Positions 7,807-17,235 of a stretch of 64,000 nucleotides of DNA are shown here, piece after piece. The stretch's first letter is position 1. The number at the start of each line of letters is the position of its first letter. The notes beneath the pieces were generated by a model, which was not told where the DNA came from, made no database searches, and was given only the letters and a program-made list of their open reading frames with translations. Source of the DNA: Nocardioides plantarum (GTDB lineage: Bacteria; Actinomycetota; Actinomycetes; Propionibacteriales; Nocardioidaceae); assembly GCF_006346395.1 (NCBI RefSeq), contig NZ_VDMS01000001.1, positions 1,798,001 to 1,862,000 of the forward strand, in the 5' to 3' direction. The position numbers were made by a program, and so were the translations under genes.

Positions 7807-8292
7807 TCAGGCAGGGGTCAGCCCCACGGCGTCGTCGAAGAGCTTGCCGAACCCGACCCGGCGGGCGATGTCGGAGAGCAGCTCCTCGGGATAGAGGTCG
7901 GTGTCGTCGAGGAGGAGCCCCATCTCGATCTCGGGCAGGCCCAGGTCGCCGAGCAGGTCGAGGTCGCCAGCGGGCACCTGGTCGTCGCCGTCCTCGGGGA
8001 AGGGCAGGCCGAGGAAGTCGACGATCGAGGCGGCCAGCTCCCACTCGTCGGCCGCCGAGATGTCGGAGAGCAGCACCCGGGTGTGGGCGCCGGCGACGCG
8101 CAGGATCACGAAGAAGTCGTCGTCGAGCCCGACGAGGGCCACCGCCCCGGCGTCGCCGGAGAAGCGGCGCAGCGCGTGGGCCAGCACCTCGACGTCGGCC
8201 TCGAGGTCGTGGGCGAGCTCCTGGACCACCCAGCGACCGTCACGGCGGTAGGCGGCCACAGCGAAGTCGACGGCGTCGAGCTGCTCGGCCAT
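7807..8292 (-). CDS. tRNA adenosine deaminase-associated protein
   Basis: A 161-residue acidic, Leu/Asp-rich protein without catalytic motifs, matching the actinobacterial family that is almost always encoded beside tadA. It is upstream of tadA by four bases on the same strand. The molecular role of the family is not established; a partner or stability factor for TadA is a guess. The gene is divergent from upp. Confidence 0.85.
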   Translation of the reverse strand: MAEQLDAVDFAVAAYRRDGRWVVQELAHDLEADVEVLAHALRRFSGDAGAVALVGLDDDFFVILRVAGAHTRVLLSDISAADEWELAASIVDFLGLPFPEDGDDQVPAGDLDLLGDLGLPEIEMGLLLDDTDLYPEELLSDIARRVGFGKLFDDAVGLTPA

Positions 8293-8336
8293 GCCGTCAG
8301 AGTCGCACGCTCCCCCCGCGCGCGGTCAAGGTCTGT

Positions 8337-8362
8337 GGTCTCGACAGGCTCGACCACCGAGG
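8337..8362. repeat. Short interspersed repeat, copy 1
   Basis: This stretch between the divergent tadA-associated gene and upp contains CGACAGGCTCGACCACCGAG; the same bases occur inverted at 15131-15151. The outer bases form a partial palindrome (GGTCTCGA...TCGACCACC). It resembles small repeats scattered through Nocardioides-type genomes (recollection, not searched). Lying in a promoter region, it may affect upp expression. Confidence 0.6.
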
Positions 8363-8383
8363 CCTCCTACTAAGGTTCGGCCC

Positions 8384-9025
8384 ATGCGCACCCACGTCGT
8401 CGACCACCCGCTCGTGGCCCACAAGCTCACCGTGCTGCGCGACCAGCACACCGACTCCCCCACGTTCCGCCGGCTGGCCGACGAGCTGGTCACGCTGCTC
8501 GCCTACGAGGCGACCCGCGAGGTGCGCGTCGAGCCCGACGACATCGTCACGCCGGTCGCGCCGATGACGGGCACCAAGCTGGCCAGCCCCAAGCCCCTCG
8601 TCGTCCCGATCCTGCGGGCCGGTCTCGGCATGCTCGACGGCATGATGCGTCTGCTCCCGACCGCCGAGGTGGGCTTCCTCGGGATGGTCCGCAACGAGGA
8701 GACGCTCGAGGCGGCGACGTACGCCGAGCGGCTGCCCGACGACCTCTCCGGGCGCCAGTGCTACGTCCTGGACCCGATGCTCGCCACCGGCGGCACCCTC
8801 GCCGCGGCGATCCGCTTCCTCACCGACCGCGGCGCCGACCACATCACCTGCGTCTGCCTGCTCGCGGCCCCCGAGGGCTGCGACAACCTCGAGCGCGCGC
8901 TCGAGGGCCTCGAGGTGCCGGTCACGGTCGTGACCGCGGCGATGGACGAGCGGCTCAACGAGAAGGGCTACATCGTGCCGGGGCTCGGCGACGCGGGCGA
9001 CCGCCTCTACGGCGTCGCCGGCTGA
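8384..9025 (+). CDS. upp: Uracil phosphoribosyltransferase
   Basis: Salvage enzyme: uracil + PRPP gives UMP. The protein is 213 residues, normal for the family. It has the PRPP-binding loop [17 protein letters not shown] (about 126-142) and the C-terminal uracil site in [17 protein letters not shown]. The ATG at 8384 was chosen over an in-frame upstream ATG because homology begins [15 protein letters not shown] and the earlier codons overlap the divergent gene and a repeat. Confidence 0.96.
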   Translation: MRTHVVDHPLVAHKLTVLRDQHTDSPTFRRLADELVTLLAYEATREVRVEPDDIVTPVAPMTGTKLASPKPLVVPILRAGLGMLDGMMRLLPTAEVGFLGMVRNEETLEAATYAERLPDDLSGRQCYVLDPMLATGGTLAAAIRFLTDRGADHITCVCLLAAPEGCDNLERALEGLEVPVTVVTAAMDERLNEKGYIVPGLGDAGDRLYGVAG

Positions 9026-9073
9026 CCGATCGACGCCGACCTGATCGACGCCGACCGACCGACGTGACCTGAC

Positions 9074-10318
9074 GTGCGCCTGCTGCCCGACCGCACCTGG
9101 AGCCGTCCCGGCCCGAGCGCCGAGCAGCTGCGGCACGACGTCGTGCTGGGCGGCGCCGCGGCGGTGCTGTTCGTCGTCTCCGCCGAGCTCTTCCACAGCG
9201 CCTACGGCTTCGACCGCGGAGCCGGCGGCGTGGAGGCCTACGTCCTGTTCGCGGTGTCCGGCCTGCTGCTCGCCGGTCGGCGTCGCCTGCCGCTGACCTC
9301 GATGCTCGTCCAGGCGGTCCTGTTCATCGTGATCGGTGAGCGCCTGGACCAGTACGGCGCCACCTTCACCATCCAGATGACCATGTTCACGGTGGTCTAC
9401 GCCGCCTGGGCGTGGTCGGACCGGCCGCGGGCCCTGGTGGCGAGCACCGGGATCGTGCTGGTCGCCATGTTCGGGTGGCTGGTGACCGCTCTCCTCGACG
9501 ACGGCGCCCTCCCCTCCGGACGGGTCGGGCTGATCGACGCCGACATCGCGGCGTTCGCCTACTCGTTGGCCATCAACGTCGTCTACTTCGGCGGGGCGAT
9601 CGCGTGGGGCCAGGCGGCGTGGCGAAGCGCCCGTCGTCGGGCCGAGATCGACGCTCAGCAGGAGCGCGAGCGCAGCGCCCGCCGCCTCGACCAGGAGCGG
9701 GCGGTCCACGACGAGCGGGTCCGCATCGCCCGCGACCTGCACGACGTGGTCGCCCACCACATCAGCGGCATCGGCGTCCAGGCCGCCGGCGCCGGGCGGG
9801 TCCTCGACCGCGACCCGGCCTCGGCCCGTGCCGCCCTGACCACGATCGAGTCGTCCTCGCGACGCGCGGTCGCCCAGATGCACCAGCTGGTGGGGCTGCT
9901 GCGCGAGTCCGACGACGACCATGCCCGCACGCCGCAGCCGGGCCTGGCCGACGTCGCCGCCCTGGCCGGCGGCGAGGCACCGGTGGTGGAGCACCGCGTG
10001 GTCGGGGAGCCGTTCGCCGTCCCCGAGACCGTCGACCTGTCGCTGTTCCGGGTGGCCCAGGAGGCGGTGACCAACGTCCGCCGGCACGCCCGCGCCCGCC
10101 GTGCGTCCGTGGTGGTGCGCTACGTCGCCGAGCCCCGTGCGGTCGAGGTCGAGGTGCTCGACGACGGACACCCCGCCCCAGGACGCGACACCGGTGGCGG
10201 CTACGGCCTGCGGGGCATCGCCGAGCGCGCCGCCCTGCACGACGGCGTCGCCGAGGTCGGGCCCCGCCCGCAGGGCGGTTGGCGGGTCCGCGTCCGAGTG
10301 CCGGTGGGCGAGTCGTGA
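9074..10318 (+). CDS. Membrane sensor histidine kinase (NarL-type two-component system)
   Basis: This 414-residue protein starts at GTG. Residues about 15-190 form several hydrophobic segments, a membrane sensor region with no recognised ligand domain. A HisKA_3 dimerisation/phosphoacceptor helix follows, with IARDLHDVVAHHISG (His near 223), then a HATPase with the N-box FRVAQEAVTNVRRHA and a GYGLRGIAERA G-box. It overlaps the response regulator by four bases (GTGA). An ABC exporter pair follows the regulator, so the system may control export; the signal is unknown. Confidence 0.92.
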   Translation: MRLLPDRTWSRPGPSAEQLRHDVVLGGAAAVLFVVSAELFHSAYGFDRGAGGVEAYVLFAVSGLLLAGRRRLPLTSMLVQAVLFIVIGERLDQYGATFTIQMTMFTVVYAAWAWSDRPRALVASTGIVLVAMFGWLVTALLDDGALPSGRVGLIDADIAAFAYSLAINVVYFGGAIAWGQAAWRSARRRAEIDAQQERERSARRLDQERAVHDERVRIARDLHDVVAHHISGIGVQAAGAGRVLDRDPASARAALTTIESSSRRAVAQMHQLVGLLRESDDDHARTPQPGLADVAALAGGEAPVVEHRVVGEPFAVPETVDLSLFRVAQEAVTNVRRHARARRASVVVRYVAEPRAVEVEVLDDGHPAPGRDTGGGYGLRGIAERAALHDGVAEVGPRPQGGWRVRVRVPVGES

Positions 10319-10968
10319 TCCGGGTGCTGCTCGCCGACGACCAGGAGCTGATCCGCGTCGGGTTCCGGATGATCCTGTCGGTCGAGCCCGACCTCGAGGT
10401 CGTCGGCGAGGCCGGCGACGGCGCCGCGGCCGTGCGTGCGGTCGCCGACCTCCGGCCCGACGTCGTGCTGATGGACGTGCAGATGCCCGGCACGGACGGC
10501 ATCGCGGCCACCGAGGCGATCGTGGCGGCGTACGACGACGTGGTGGTGCTGATCCTCACCACGTTCGACGACGACGACTACCTCTTCTCGTCGCTGCGCG
10601 CCGGCGCCGCCGGGTTCCTGCTCAAGAACTGCCCGCCCGACGACCTGATCGCCGCGATCCGGCAGGCGGCCCAGGGTCACGCCCTGCTGGCGCCCGAGGT
10701 CACCCGCCGGGTGATCGCCCGCTCGACGTCGGGTCCGACCGGCCGCCCCACGGCCACCCCCGACACCCGTCTCACGCACCTCACCGACCGCGAGCGGGAC
10801 GTGCTGGTGGCGATGGCCCGCGGGCTGAGCAACGCCGAGATCGCCGACGAGCTCGTCGTCGGCGCCGCCACGGTCAAGTCGCACGTCTCGCACGTGCTCA
10901 CCAAGCTCGGCGTGCGCGACCGCGTGCAGGCCGTGATCGCGGCGTACGAGTCGGGGTTGATGGACTGA
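10315..10968 (+). CDS. LuxR/NarL-family response regulator
   Basis: A 217-residue protein with an N-terminal receiver: acidic pair DDQ at the start, phosphoacceptor Asp in VVLMDVQMPG (about 53) and Lys in FLLKNCPPDD. A C-terminal LuxR HTH follows (about 155-215; LTDRERDVLVAMARGLSN, then VKSHVSHVLTKLG). It starts at the GTG that overlaps the kinase stop, so it is the partner of that kinase. Confidence 0.94.
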   Translation: MIRVLLADDQELIRVGFRMILSVEPDLEVVGEAGDGAAAVRAVADLRPDVVLMDVQMPGTDGIAATEAIVAAYDDVVVLILTTFDDDDYLFSSLRAGAAGFLLKNCPPDDLIAAIRQAAQGHALLAPEVTRRVIARSTSGPTGRPTATPDTRLTHLTDRERDVLVAMARGLSNAEIADELVVGAATVKSHVSHVLTKLGVRDRVQAVIAAYESGLMD

Positions 10969-11055
10969 CCGCGTGCGGTCTCCCCCACGAGGCGGAGGGC
11001 CGGATCATCCTCGCGGCCGGTGCGCCCGAGCCGCCCGCTGCGTAGCGTCGCGGTC

Positions 11056-11934
11056 ATGCTGGAAGCACACTCCCTGACCAGGGTCTTCGGGTCCACGACC
11101 GTCGTCGACGACGTGTCGTTCCGGGTGACACCGGGCCGCATCACCGGCTTCGTGGGCGCCAACGGGGCGGGCAAGACCACCACCATGCGGATGCTGATGG
11201 GGGTGCTCGCCCCCTCCTCCGGCGACGTGCTCTGGAACGGCAGCCCGATCACCGCCGGCGTACGCCGCACCTTCGGCTACATGCCCGAGGAGCGCGGCCT
11301 CTACCCGCGGATGAAGCTGCGCGAGCAGCTGGTCTTCTTCGCCCGGCTGCACGGGCTGTCGGCGGCGGACGCCGGCAGCCGCGCCGACGACCTCCTCGGG
11401 CACTTCGACCTCACCGACCGCGCCGACGACCTCCTCGACGAGCTGTCGCTCGGCAACCAGCAGCGGGTGCAGATCGCGGCCGCCCTGGTCCACCGCCCCT
11501 CGGCCCTGGTGCTCGACGAGCCGTTCAGCGGCCTCGACCCGTTGGCCGTGGAGTCGATGACCGACCTGCTGCGTGCCGAGGCCGGCGACCTGCCTCTGCT
11601 GTTCTCCAGCCACCAGCTCGACCTCGTCGAGCGCCTGTGCGACGACCTCGTCGTGCTGTCCGGCGGCCGGCTGGTCGCCTCGGGGACCGTCGAGGAGCTG
11701 CGCGGACAGGGCGCCGAGCGCTTCCGCGTGGTGCTCGACGGCCAGGACGCCGCCTGGCTGCGCGACGTACGCGGCCTCACTGTCGACGACGTCGACGGAC
11801 CGGTCGCCCTGGTCACCCTCGACACCATGCCGCCGTCCGAGCTCGTCGCGACGGCGGTGGCCCGCGGGCCGGTCGTCGAGGTCGCCAGGATCCGCCAACC
11901 CCTGTCCGAGATCTTCCGGGAGGTCAGCCGATGA
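11056..11934 (+). CDS. ABC transporter ATP-binding protein (NatA-like)
   Basis: A 292-residue ATPase with Walker A GANGAGKTT (about 33-41), signature LSLGNQQRVQIAAAL (a variant of LSGGQ), Walker B ALVLDEPFSGLDP, and a C-terminal DUF4162-like extension usual in exporters of the Na+/drug type. The ATG at 11056 gives a normal N-terminus; an upstream ATG at 11020 would add 12 residues without homology. It overlaps the permease gene by four bases (ATGA) and follows the two-component genes by 87 bases. Confidence 0.93.
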   Translation: MLEAHSLTRVFGSTTVVDDVSFRVTPGRITGFVGANGAGKTTTMRMLMGVLAPSSGDVLWNGSPITAGVRRTFGYMPEERGLYPRMKLREQLVFFARLHGLSAADAGSRADDLLGHFDLTDRADDLLDELSLGNQQRVQIAAALVHRPSALVLDEPFSGLDPLAVESMTDLLRAEAGDLPLLFSSHQLDLVERLCDDLVVLSGGRLVASGTVEELRGQGAERFRVVLDGQDAAWLRDVRGLTVDDVDGPVALVTLDTMPPSELVATAVARGPVVEVARIRQPLSEIFREVSR

Positions 11935-13160
11935 GCACCACCGACGAGCGCACCGACAAGCGCGCCGACAGGGCCACCGACAGGGGCGGGCTCTGGAAGG
12001 TCGTCGCGCAGCGCGAGATCACCACCCAGCTGCGCAGCAAGTCGTTCCTGATCTCGGGCGCGGTGCTCGTGCTCGGCCTGGTCGTGATGGTCGTCGTGCT
12101 GACCCTCACGTCGGGCCGCGAGACGACGTACGACGTCGCGGTGGTCGACGCCACCGGCACCTCCGCCGCCGAGGCCGGCACCGCGATCGCCGACCGGATC
12201 GACGACGGCACCAAGCTCAAGGCGAAGCAGTACGACGACGCGGCCGCTGCCGAGAAGGCCGTGCGAGACGGCGACGTCGACGCGGCGCTGCTGCCGGCCG
12301 CGGACGGCGACGGCTACGAGGTCGTCGGCGACGACGACGTCGACCCGACCCTGTCGAGCGCGCTGAGCAGCGCCGTGTCGGCGGTCGTGACGGGCGCCAA
12401 CGCCGACGCGCAGAACGTCGACCTCGAGGCACTGGCCCGGGGCTCGCAGGTGCAGGAGCGCCTGCTCGACGCCGACGCCGACGACCGGGGCCTGCGCCAG
12501 GTCGCGTCGTTCGTGTTCGTGCTGCTCTTCTACATCACCGCGCTCGGCTTCGGCATGCAGATCGCCGCGACCGTCACGCAGGAGAAGGAGAGCCGGGTCG
12601 TGGAGATCCTGGCCGCCGCGCTGCCGATCCGGATGCTGCTGTGGGGCAAGGTGATCGGCACCAGCGTGCTGGCCATCGGGCAGACGGTGGTGCTGGCCGC
12701 GGTGGGGGCGATCGCCCTCGTGCTCACCGGTAACGGCGACGCCCTCTCGATCCTCGGGCCGGCGATCCTCTGGTACGTGCTGTTCTTCGTGATCGGGTTC
12801 GTCGCACTGGCCAGCTTCTGGTCGGTGGCCGGGTCGCTGGCCGGACGCCAGCAGGACCTCCAGGCGACGACCGCGCCGCTCCAGCTGGTCCTGTTCGCGC
12901 CGTACATCGTCGCGGTGACGGCCGGCGAGGGCGTCAAGACGGTCGTCTCGATGCTGCCGATCGTGTCGACGATGATGATGCCGTCGCGCCTGGCCGAGGG
13001 CGACGTCCCGCTGTGGCAGCTGGCCGTCGCCATCACCACGACCCTGGTCGCCTCGATCCTGCTGGTGCGACTCGCCGCCCGGGTCTACGAGCGCACCCTG
13101 CTGCAGACCGGTCGCCGGATCACCTTCGGAGAGGCGTTCCGGGCCCGGTCCGCCGACTGA
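11931..13160 (+). CDS. ABC-2 type permease (NatB-like)
   Basis: A 409-residue membrane partner of the preceding ATPase. It has a cytoplasmic charged N-terminus (about 1-25), one transmembrane helix near 40-60, an extracytoplasmic Asp/Ala-rich domain to about 180, then five or so helices from 185 to 395. The conserved EKESRVVEILAAALP segment before the helical core is typical of ABC-2/NatB proteins. The substrate is unknown; the preceding two-component system may regulate it. Confidence 0.9.
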   Translation: MSTTDERTDKRADRATDRGGLWKVVAQREITTQLRSKSFLISGAVLVLGLVVMVVVLTLTSGRETTYDVAVVDATGTSAAEAGTAIADRIDDGTKLKAKQYDDAAAAEKAVRDGDVDAALLPAADGDGYEVVGDDDVDPTLSSALSSAVSAVVTGANADAQNVDLEALARGSQVQERLLDADADDRGLRQVASFVFVLLFYITALGFGMQIAATVTQEKESRVVEILAAALPIRMLLWGKVIGTSVLAIGQTVVLAAVGAIALVLTGNGDALSILGPAILWYVLFFVIGFVALASFWSVAGSLAGRQQDLQATTAPLQLVLFAPYIVAVTAGEGVKTVVSMLPIVSTMMMPSRLAEGDVPLWQLAVAITTTLVASILLVRLAARVYERTLLQTGRRITFGEAFRARSAD

Positions 13161-13190
13161 GGGCGGCCCGGGCCGGCGGTCCGGCGAGGC

Positions 13191-13622
13191 TCAGGCGCCC
13201 TTGCCGACCACGGACACCGGGACGTTGCCGCGGGTGGCCTTGGAGTAGGGGCAGACCTGGTGCGCGGCGTCGACGAGCTGCTGGGCCTGGACGTCGTCGA
13301 CGCCCGGGATGGTCGCGGTGATGTCGGCGGTGATGGCGAACGAGTCACCCTCGGGGCCGAAGCCCACGGCCACGTCGACGACGGAGCGCGATGCGTCGAC
13401 ACCGGCCTGCTTGGCGACCATCGTCAGCGCACCCTGGAAGCAGGCGCCGTAGCCGACGGCGAACAGCTGCTCGGGGTTGGTGCCGGTGCCGGGCCCGCCG
13501 GTCTCCTTGGGCGCGGTGAGGTCGAGGTCGAGGACGCCGTCCTCCGACGTGGCGTGTCCGGCGCGACCGCCGGTGACGGAGGCGCGGGCGGTGTAGACGA
13601 TCTTCGTGGGTGTGTTGGTCAT
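13191..13622 (-). CDS. ohr: Organic hydroperoxide resistance protein (Ohr/OsmC family)
   Basis: A thiol peroxidase that reduces organic hydroperoxides. The 143-residue protein carries the two redox cysteines of Ohr: one in GYGACFQGAL (about 60) and one in HQVCPYSKATRGN (about 124). Length and the conserved PEQLFAVGYGAC stretch are typical. It is encoded alone, convergent with the permease gene; no OhrR regulator is adjacent. Confidence 0.95.
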   Translation of the reverse strand: MTNTPTKIVYTARASVTGGRAGHATSEDGVLDLDLTAPKETGGPGTGTNPEQLFAVGYGACFQGALTMVAKQAGVDASRSVVDVAVGFGPEGDSFAITADITATIPGVDDVQAQQLVDAAHQVCPYSKATRGNVPVSVVGKGA

Positions 13623-13706
13623 ACCGGTCTCAACCGGATGGGCCGAGCGGGTGTTCCGTGCAGGAGGGTGAACGATCTCGCACCCGGCCCGCCTGCCCCG
13701 CCCGCC

Positions 13707-15095
13707 CTAGAGCGACTTGACCGCCGTGAGCAGCTTGCCGAGCGTGTCCTTGGCGTCGCCGAAGAGCAGGGTGGTCTGCGGCTCGAAGAGCAGCTCGTTC
13801 TCGATGCCGGCGAAGCCGGGGCGCATCGAGCGCTTGAGGAAGACGACCTGGCGGGCCTGGTCGACGTCGAGGATCGGCATGCCGTAGATCGGGGCGCTGG
13901 GCGTGGTCCGGGCGGCCGGGTTGACCACGTCGTTGGCGCCGACGACGAGGACGACGTCGGTCTGGCGGAAGTCGCCGTTGATGTCGTCCATCTCCTTGAG
14001 CTGCTCGTAGGGCACCTGGGCCTCGGCGAGCAGGACGTTCATGTGTCCGGGCATCCGGCCGGCGACGGGGTGGATCGCGTAGTCGACCTCGGTGCCGCGG
14101 GCGCCGAGCACCTCGACCAGCTCGCGCAGGGTGTGCTGGGCCTGGGCGACGGCGAGGCCGTAGCCGGGGACGACGATGACCCTCTCGGCGTAGCCCAGCA
14201 GGATCGCGACGTCCTCGGGGGTCGCGCTGCGCACCGGACGGTCGGAGGCCTCGCCCGAGCCGAGGGTCGAGCCGCCCTTGAGCGCGCCGAACAGGATGTT
14301 GGCCACCGATCGGCCCATCGCGCCGGCCATGAGGAGCGTGAGGAACGTGCCGGAGGCGCCGACGAGGGTGCCGGCGACGAGGAGCACGGTGTTCTGCAGG
14401 ACGTAGCCGCCGGCCGCGACCGTGAGGCCGGTGAAGGCGTTGAGCAGCGAGATGACGATCGGTACGTCGGCGCCGCCGACCGGCAGCACCAGCAGCACGC
14501 CCAGCAGCAGGCCCACCAGCGCGAGCGCCACCCCGACCCACACGACCGGCTCGTCGATGAGCACCCCGGCCAGCACCAGCGCCGCCAGGAGGCTGCCGGC
14601 GAAGGCGAACGCCAGTCCCGGCGGCACCACGGGCCGCGAGGTCATCAGCTCCTGCAGCTTGGCGAAGGTGACCACGGAGCCGGAGAACGAGACCGCGCCG
14701 ACGAGGATGGTGAAGGCCGTCGCGACCAGGTAGGCCGCGGGTACGTCGACCCCGACGTCGGTCGCGTCGGCGAAGTGCTCGAGCTCGAGCAGCGCGACCA
14801 GCGCCGCGGCGCCGCCGCCGACGCCGTTGAACAGCGCGACCAGCTGGGGCATCTGGGTCATCTGCACGCGCTGCGCACCGACCGCGCCGATCGCCGTACC
14901 GATGACGATGGCCACGAGGATCAGCGCGACGTGGTCGAGGTCGGCGTAGAAGAACGGGACGACGCACGCGACGACGGCCGCGCCGGCGCCGACGAGGTTG
15001 CCGACGCGGGCGGTCCTGGGCCCCGAGAGCCCCTTGAGGGCCAGGATGAACCCGACCGCGCAGAGCAGGAAGACCAGCTCGGCCCAGGTCGGCAT
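13707..15095 (-). CDS. pntB: NAD(P) transhydrogenase subunit beta
   Basis: The 462-residue beta subunit of the proton-translocating transhydrogenase (NADH + NADP+ to NAD+ + NADPH). It has eight or nine membrane helices in residues 1-265. The NADP(H)-binding domain follows, with VPGYGLAVAQAQHTLREL, HPVAGRMPGHMNVLLAEA and LVVGANDVVNPAA, then the conserved C-terminal LFGDAKDTLGKLL. It overlaps the upstream alpha-2 gene by one base. Confidence 0.97.
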   Translation of the reverse strand: MPTWAELVFLLCAVGFILALKGLSGPRTARVGNLVGAGAAVVACVVPFFYADLDHVALILVAIVIGTAIGAVGAQRVQMTQMPQLVALFNGVGGGAAALVALLELEHFADATDVGVDVPAAYLVATAFTILVGAVSFSGSVVTFAKLQELMTSRPVVPPGLAFAFAGSLLAALVLAGVLIDEPVVWVGVALALVGLLLGVLLVLPVGGADVPIVISLLNAFTGLTVAAGGYVLQNTVLLVAGTLVGASGTFLTLLMAGAMGRSVANILFGALKGGSTLGSGEASDRPVRSATPEDVAILLGYAERVIVVPGYGLAVAQAQHTLRELVEVLGARGTEVDYAIHPVAGRMPGHMNVLLAEAQVPYEQLKEMDDINGDFRQTDVVLVVGANDVVNPAARTTPSAPIYGMPILDVDQARQVVFLKRSMRPGFAGIENELLFEPQTTLLFGDAKDTLGKLLTAVKSL

Positions 15096-15433
15096 CAGAC
15101 GTCGCCCGTCGGCGTTCGCGCGGAGCCCGACCTCGGTGGTCGAGCCTGTCGGGACCCCGGCTTGCGGGTGAACATCTGCAGCATCCGGTCGGTGACCACG
15201 AACCCGCCGACCATGTTGACCGCGGCCAGCACGACGGCGACCAGCGCGATGGCCAGCGCGATGCCGTCGGCGTCACCGGCCACGAGGATCGCGCCGAGCA
15301 GGATCACGCCGTGGATGGCGTTGGCGCCCGACATCAGCGGGGTGTGCAGCGTCGAGGAGACCTTGGCGATCACCTCGATGCCGACGAAGACGCTGAGGAC
15401 GAAGTAGGTCAGCCAGGTGACGTCACTGCTCAT
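15095..15433 (-). CDS. pntAB: NAD(P) transhydrogenase subunit alpha 2 (membrane part)
   Basis: A 112-residue membrane piece of the alpha subunit. Three helices are visible in residues 8-85, with the family motif SGANAIHGVILLGA. In E. coli it is fused to the NAD-binding part; here, as in Rhodospirillum and many actinobacteria, it is separate. The C-terminal 20 residues (RQARPPRSGSARTPTGDV end) are encoded by a short interspersed repeat and look dispensable. It overlaps pntAA by 11 bases and pntB by one. Confidence 0.93.
   Translation of the reverse strand: MSSDVTWLTYFVLSVFVGIEVIAKVSSTLHTPLMSGANAIHGVILLGAILVAGDADGIALAIALVAVVLAAVNMVGGFVVTDRMLQMFTRKPGSRQARPPRSGSARTPTGDV
15131..15151. repeat. Short interspersed repeat, copy 2, inside pntAB
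   Basis: This 21-base stretch is the exact complement of 8342-8362. Here it lies in the 3' end of pntAB and encodes part of its non-conserved Arg/Pro/Ser-rich tail, so the repeat appears to have entered coding sequence without breaking the frame. Confidence 0.65.
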
Positions 15434-16565
15434 GCGGGCCCTCCAGGGCGAGGCGGCTGGGCTCGTGGCGTACGACGCCCTCGTGGGTCACGCAGGCGCC
15501 GGCGACGATCTCGTCGTCGAAGTCGGGGTCGAGCGACCGCACGCCGTCGGTCTCGGGCGTGAGCAGGGTGACCAGGTTGAGGACGTTCTGGGCGTAGAGG
15601 CGCGAGGCCGGGCCCGGCATCTGGGCCGGCACGTTGCGCCCGCCCCACACCTGGGCGTGGCCGATGCGGACGACCTCGCCCGCCACGACGCCCTCGACGT
15701 TGCCGCCGCTGTCGGCGGCCAGGTCGACGACGACCGAGCCGGGCCCCATCTGCTCGACCATCGCGGCGGTCACCAGCACCGGGGCCCGACGCCCGGGGAC
15801 CGCGGCGGTGGTGATGAGGGCGTCGGCCCGGGCGACGAAGGGCGTCAGCAGCTCGCGCTGGAGCGCCGCGCGGTCCTCGGTCATCTCGCGGGCGTAGCCA
15901 CCGGCGCCGTCGAGCGTCGGCAGGTCGAGCTCGATGGCCTTGGCGCCCATCGACCGGATCTCCTCGGCGGCGGCCGCGCGCACGTCGTAGGCGCGCACGA
16001 CGGCGCCCAGGCGCTTGGACGTCGCGATCGCCTGCAGACCGGCGACCCCGGCGCCGAGCACGACGACCTCGGCCGGCTGCACCGTGCCGGCCGCGGTCAT
16101 GTTGAGCGGGAAGAACCGGCGCAGCAGCCCGGCCGCGACGATCGCGCAGCGGTAGCCGCTGACCAGGCTCTGCGAGCTGAGCGCGTCCATCGACTGCGCC
16201 CGCGAGATGCGCGGCACGAGCTCCATGGCCAGCGCGGTCACCCCGGCGTCGCGCAGGTCGGCGACCAGGCCGAGCTCCTGGGTGGCCGGGAGGAACGAGA
16301 CGGTGAGCGCGCCGCGGCGCAACCGGCGTACGGCGTGGGCGTCGAGCGGCTGCACCGCCACCACGAGGTCGGCCGACTCGAGGGCCTGGTCGTGGACGAT
16401 CGCTCCGGCCGCCGTGTAGTCGTCGTCGGTGATCAGGGCGCCTCGTCCGGCCCCGGGCTCGACCAGCACCTGGTAGCCGAGCGCGCTCAGCCTGGCGACG
16501 AGCTCGGGCACCATCGCCACCCGGGTCTCGCCCTCTCGGGTCTCCCTCGCCACCGCCAGTCTCAC
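15423..16565 (-). CDS. pntAA: NAD(P) transhydrogenase subunit alpha 1 (NAD-binding part)
   Basis: A 380-residue soluble NAD(H)-binding subunit of the alanine dehydrogenase/PntA fold. Visible motifs are the N-terminal ETREGETRVAMVPE, YRCAIVAAGLLRRFFP, the Rossmann GAGVAGLQAIATSKRLGAVVRAYDVR (about 170) and GSVVVDLAADSGGN. It starts at GTG and is first gene of pntAA-pntAB-pntB, all overlapping, which implies equimolar production for the complex. Confidence 0.96.
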   Translation of the reverse strand: MRLAVARETREGETRVAMVPELVARLSALGYQVLVEPGAGRGALITDDDYTAAGAIVHDQALESADLVVAVQPLDAHAVRRLRRGALTVSFLPATQELGLVADLRDAGVTALAMELVPRISRAQSMDALSSQSLVSGYRCAIVAAGLLRRFFPLNMTAAGTVQPAEVVVLGAGVAGLQAIATSKRLGAVVRAYDVRAAAAEEIRSMGAKAIELDLPTLDGAGGYAREMTEDRAALQRELLTPFVARADALITTAAVPGRRAPVLVTAAMVEQMGPGSVVVDLAADSGGNVEGVVAGEVVRIGHAQVWGGRNVPAQMPGPASRLYAQNVLNLVTLLTPETDGVRSLDPDFDDEIVAGACVTHEGVVRHEPSRLALEGPHEQ

Positions 16566-16574
16566 GCCGTGAAC

Positions 16575-17144
16575 CTAGCCCGTGCCCCGGCCGAGGGTGA
16601 CGACGGTCACGACCTCGTGTCGCGGGCGGCGCCGGGGACCCTCACCGAGGTGCGACTCGACGAGCGCGACCCGGTCGACGGTCCACGTTGGTCCGACGTA
16701 GCCGTCGAGGAGCCGGACCCAGCGGGTCACCTCCTGCGGACGGCCGGTGCGCGCCAGCGTGAGGTGCGGCCGGAAGCGCTGGCCGTCGACGGCGACCCCG
16801 GCGCGGCCGGCAGCCGCCCGCGCGCCGGTCGCGAGCCGGTCGAGCTCGCTGCGCGCGTCGAGGGTGAGGTCCAGGCCGGCGTAGACGACCTTGGCGTGGG
16901 ACGGGTCGGGGAACGCGCCGCCGCCGGCGACCCGGGCCGCGAACGGCTCGCGCCGCCCGGCCGCCCGCTCGAGGCCCTCGACCAGCGCGTCGAGCGAGCG
17001 GTCGGGCACGTCGTCCATGAAGGCGAGAGTGACGTGGAGCTGGTCGGCCGGGGCCCAGCGGAAGGCACCGTGCTCGCGGCGGGGCTCGAGGAACTCGTCG
17101 AGGTGGTCGACGACCTCCGGGGGCGGGATGACGGCTACGAACAT
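16575..17144 (-). CDS. thpR: RNA 2',3'-cyclic phosphodiesterase
   Basis: A 189-residue 2H phosphoesterase of the LigT/ThpR family, hydrolysing 2',3'-cyclic phosphodiester ends. Both HxT motifs are present: HVTLAF (about 39) and HLTLAR (about 126). The ATG at 17144 (MFVAVIPPPEVV) is the family-typical N-terminus; the longer frame would add 40 unconserved residues. The stop lies 10 bases from the pntAA start on the same strand, so co-transcription with pnt is possible. Confidence 0.9.
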   Translation of the reverse strand: MFVAVIPPPEVVDHLDEFLEPRREHGAFRWAPADQLHVTLAFMDDVPDRSLDALVEGLERAAGRREPFAARVAGGGAFPDPSHAKVVYAGLDLTLDARSELDRLATGARAAAGRAGVAVDGQRFRPHLTLARTGRPQEVTRWVRLLDGYVGPTWTVDRVALVESHLGEGPRRRPRHEVVTVVTLGRGTG

Positions 17145-17235
17145 GCGCACGGGGCGCGACGCTAGCCGAGCGGACGCCTCGACCGCGGCGGGTTTGTCGC
17201 CGTCAGCGCCCCTCGAGGCCCGCCCGCTCGCGTGG

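Noticed and set aside
8297..10240. A 647-codon frame antisense to upp and the histidine kinase
   Set aside because: Compositionally biased (Gly/Asp/Val/His/Gln) and opposite two clear genes; no domain is recognisable.
13260..15407. A 715-codon plus-strand frame opposite ohr and pntB
   Set aside because: Antisense to strongly conserved enzymes; no motif, biased composition.
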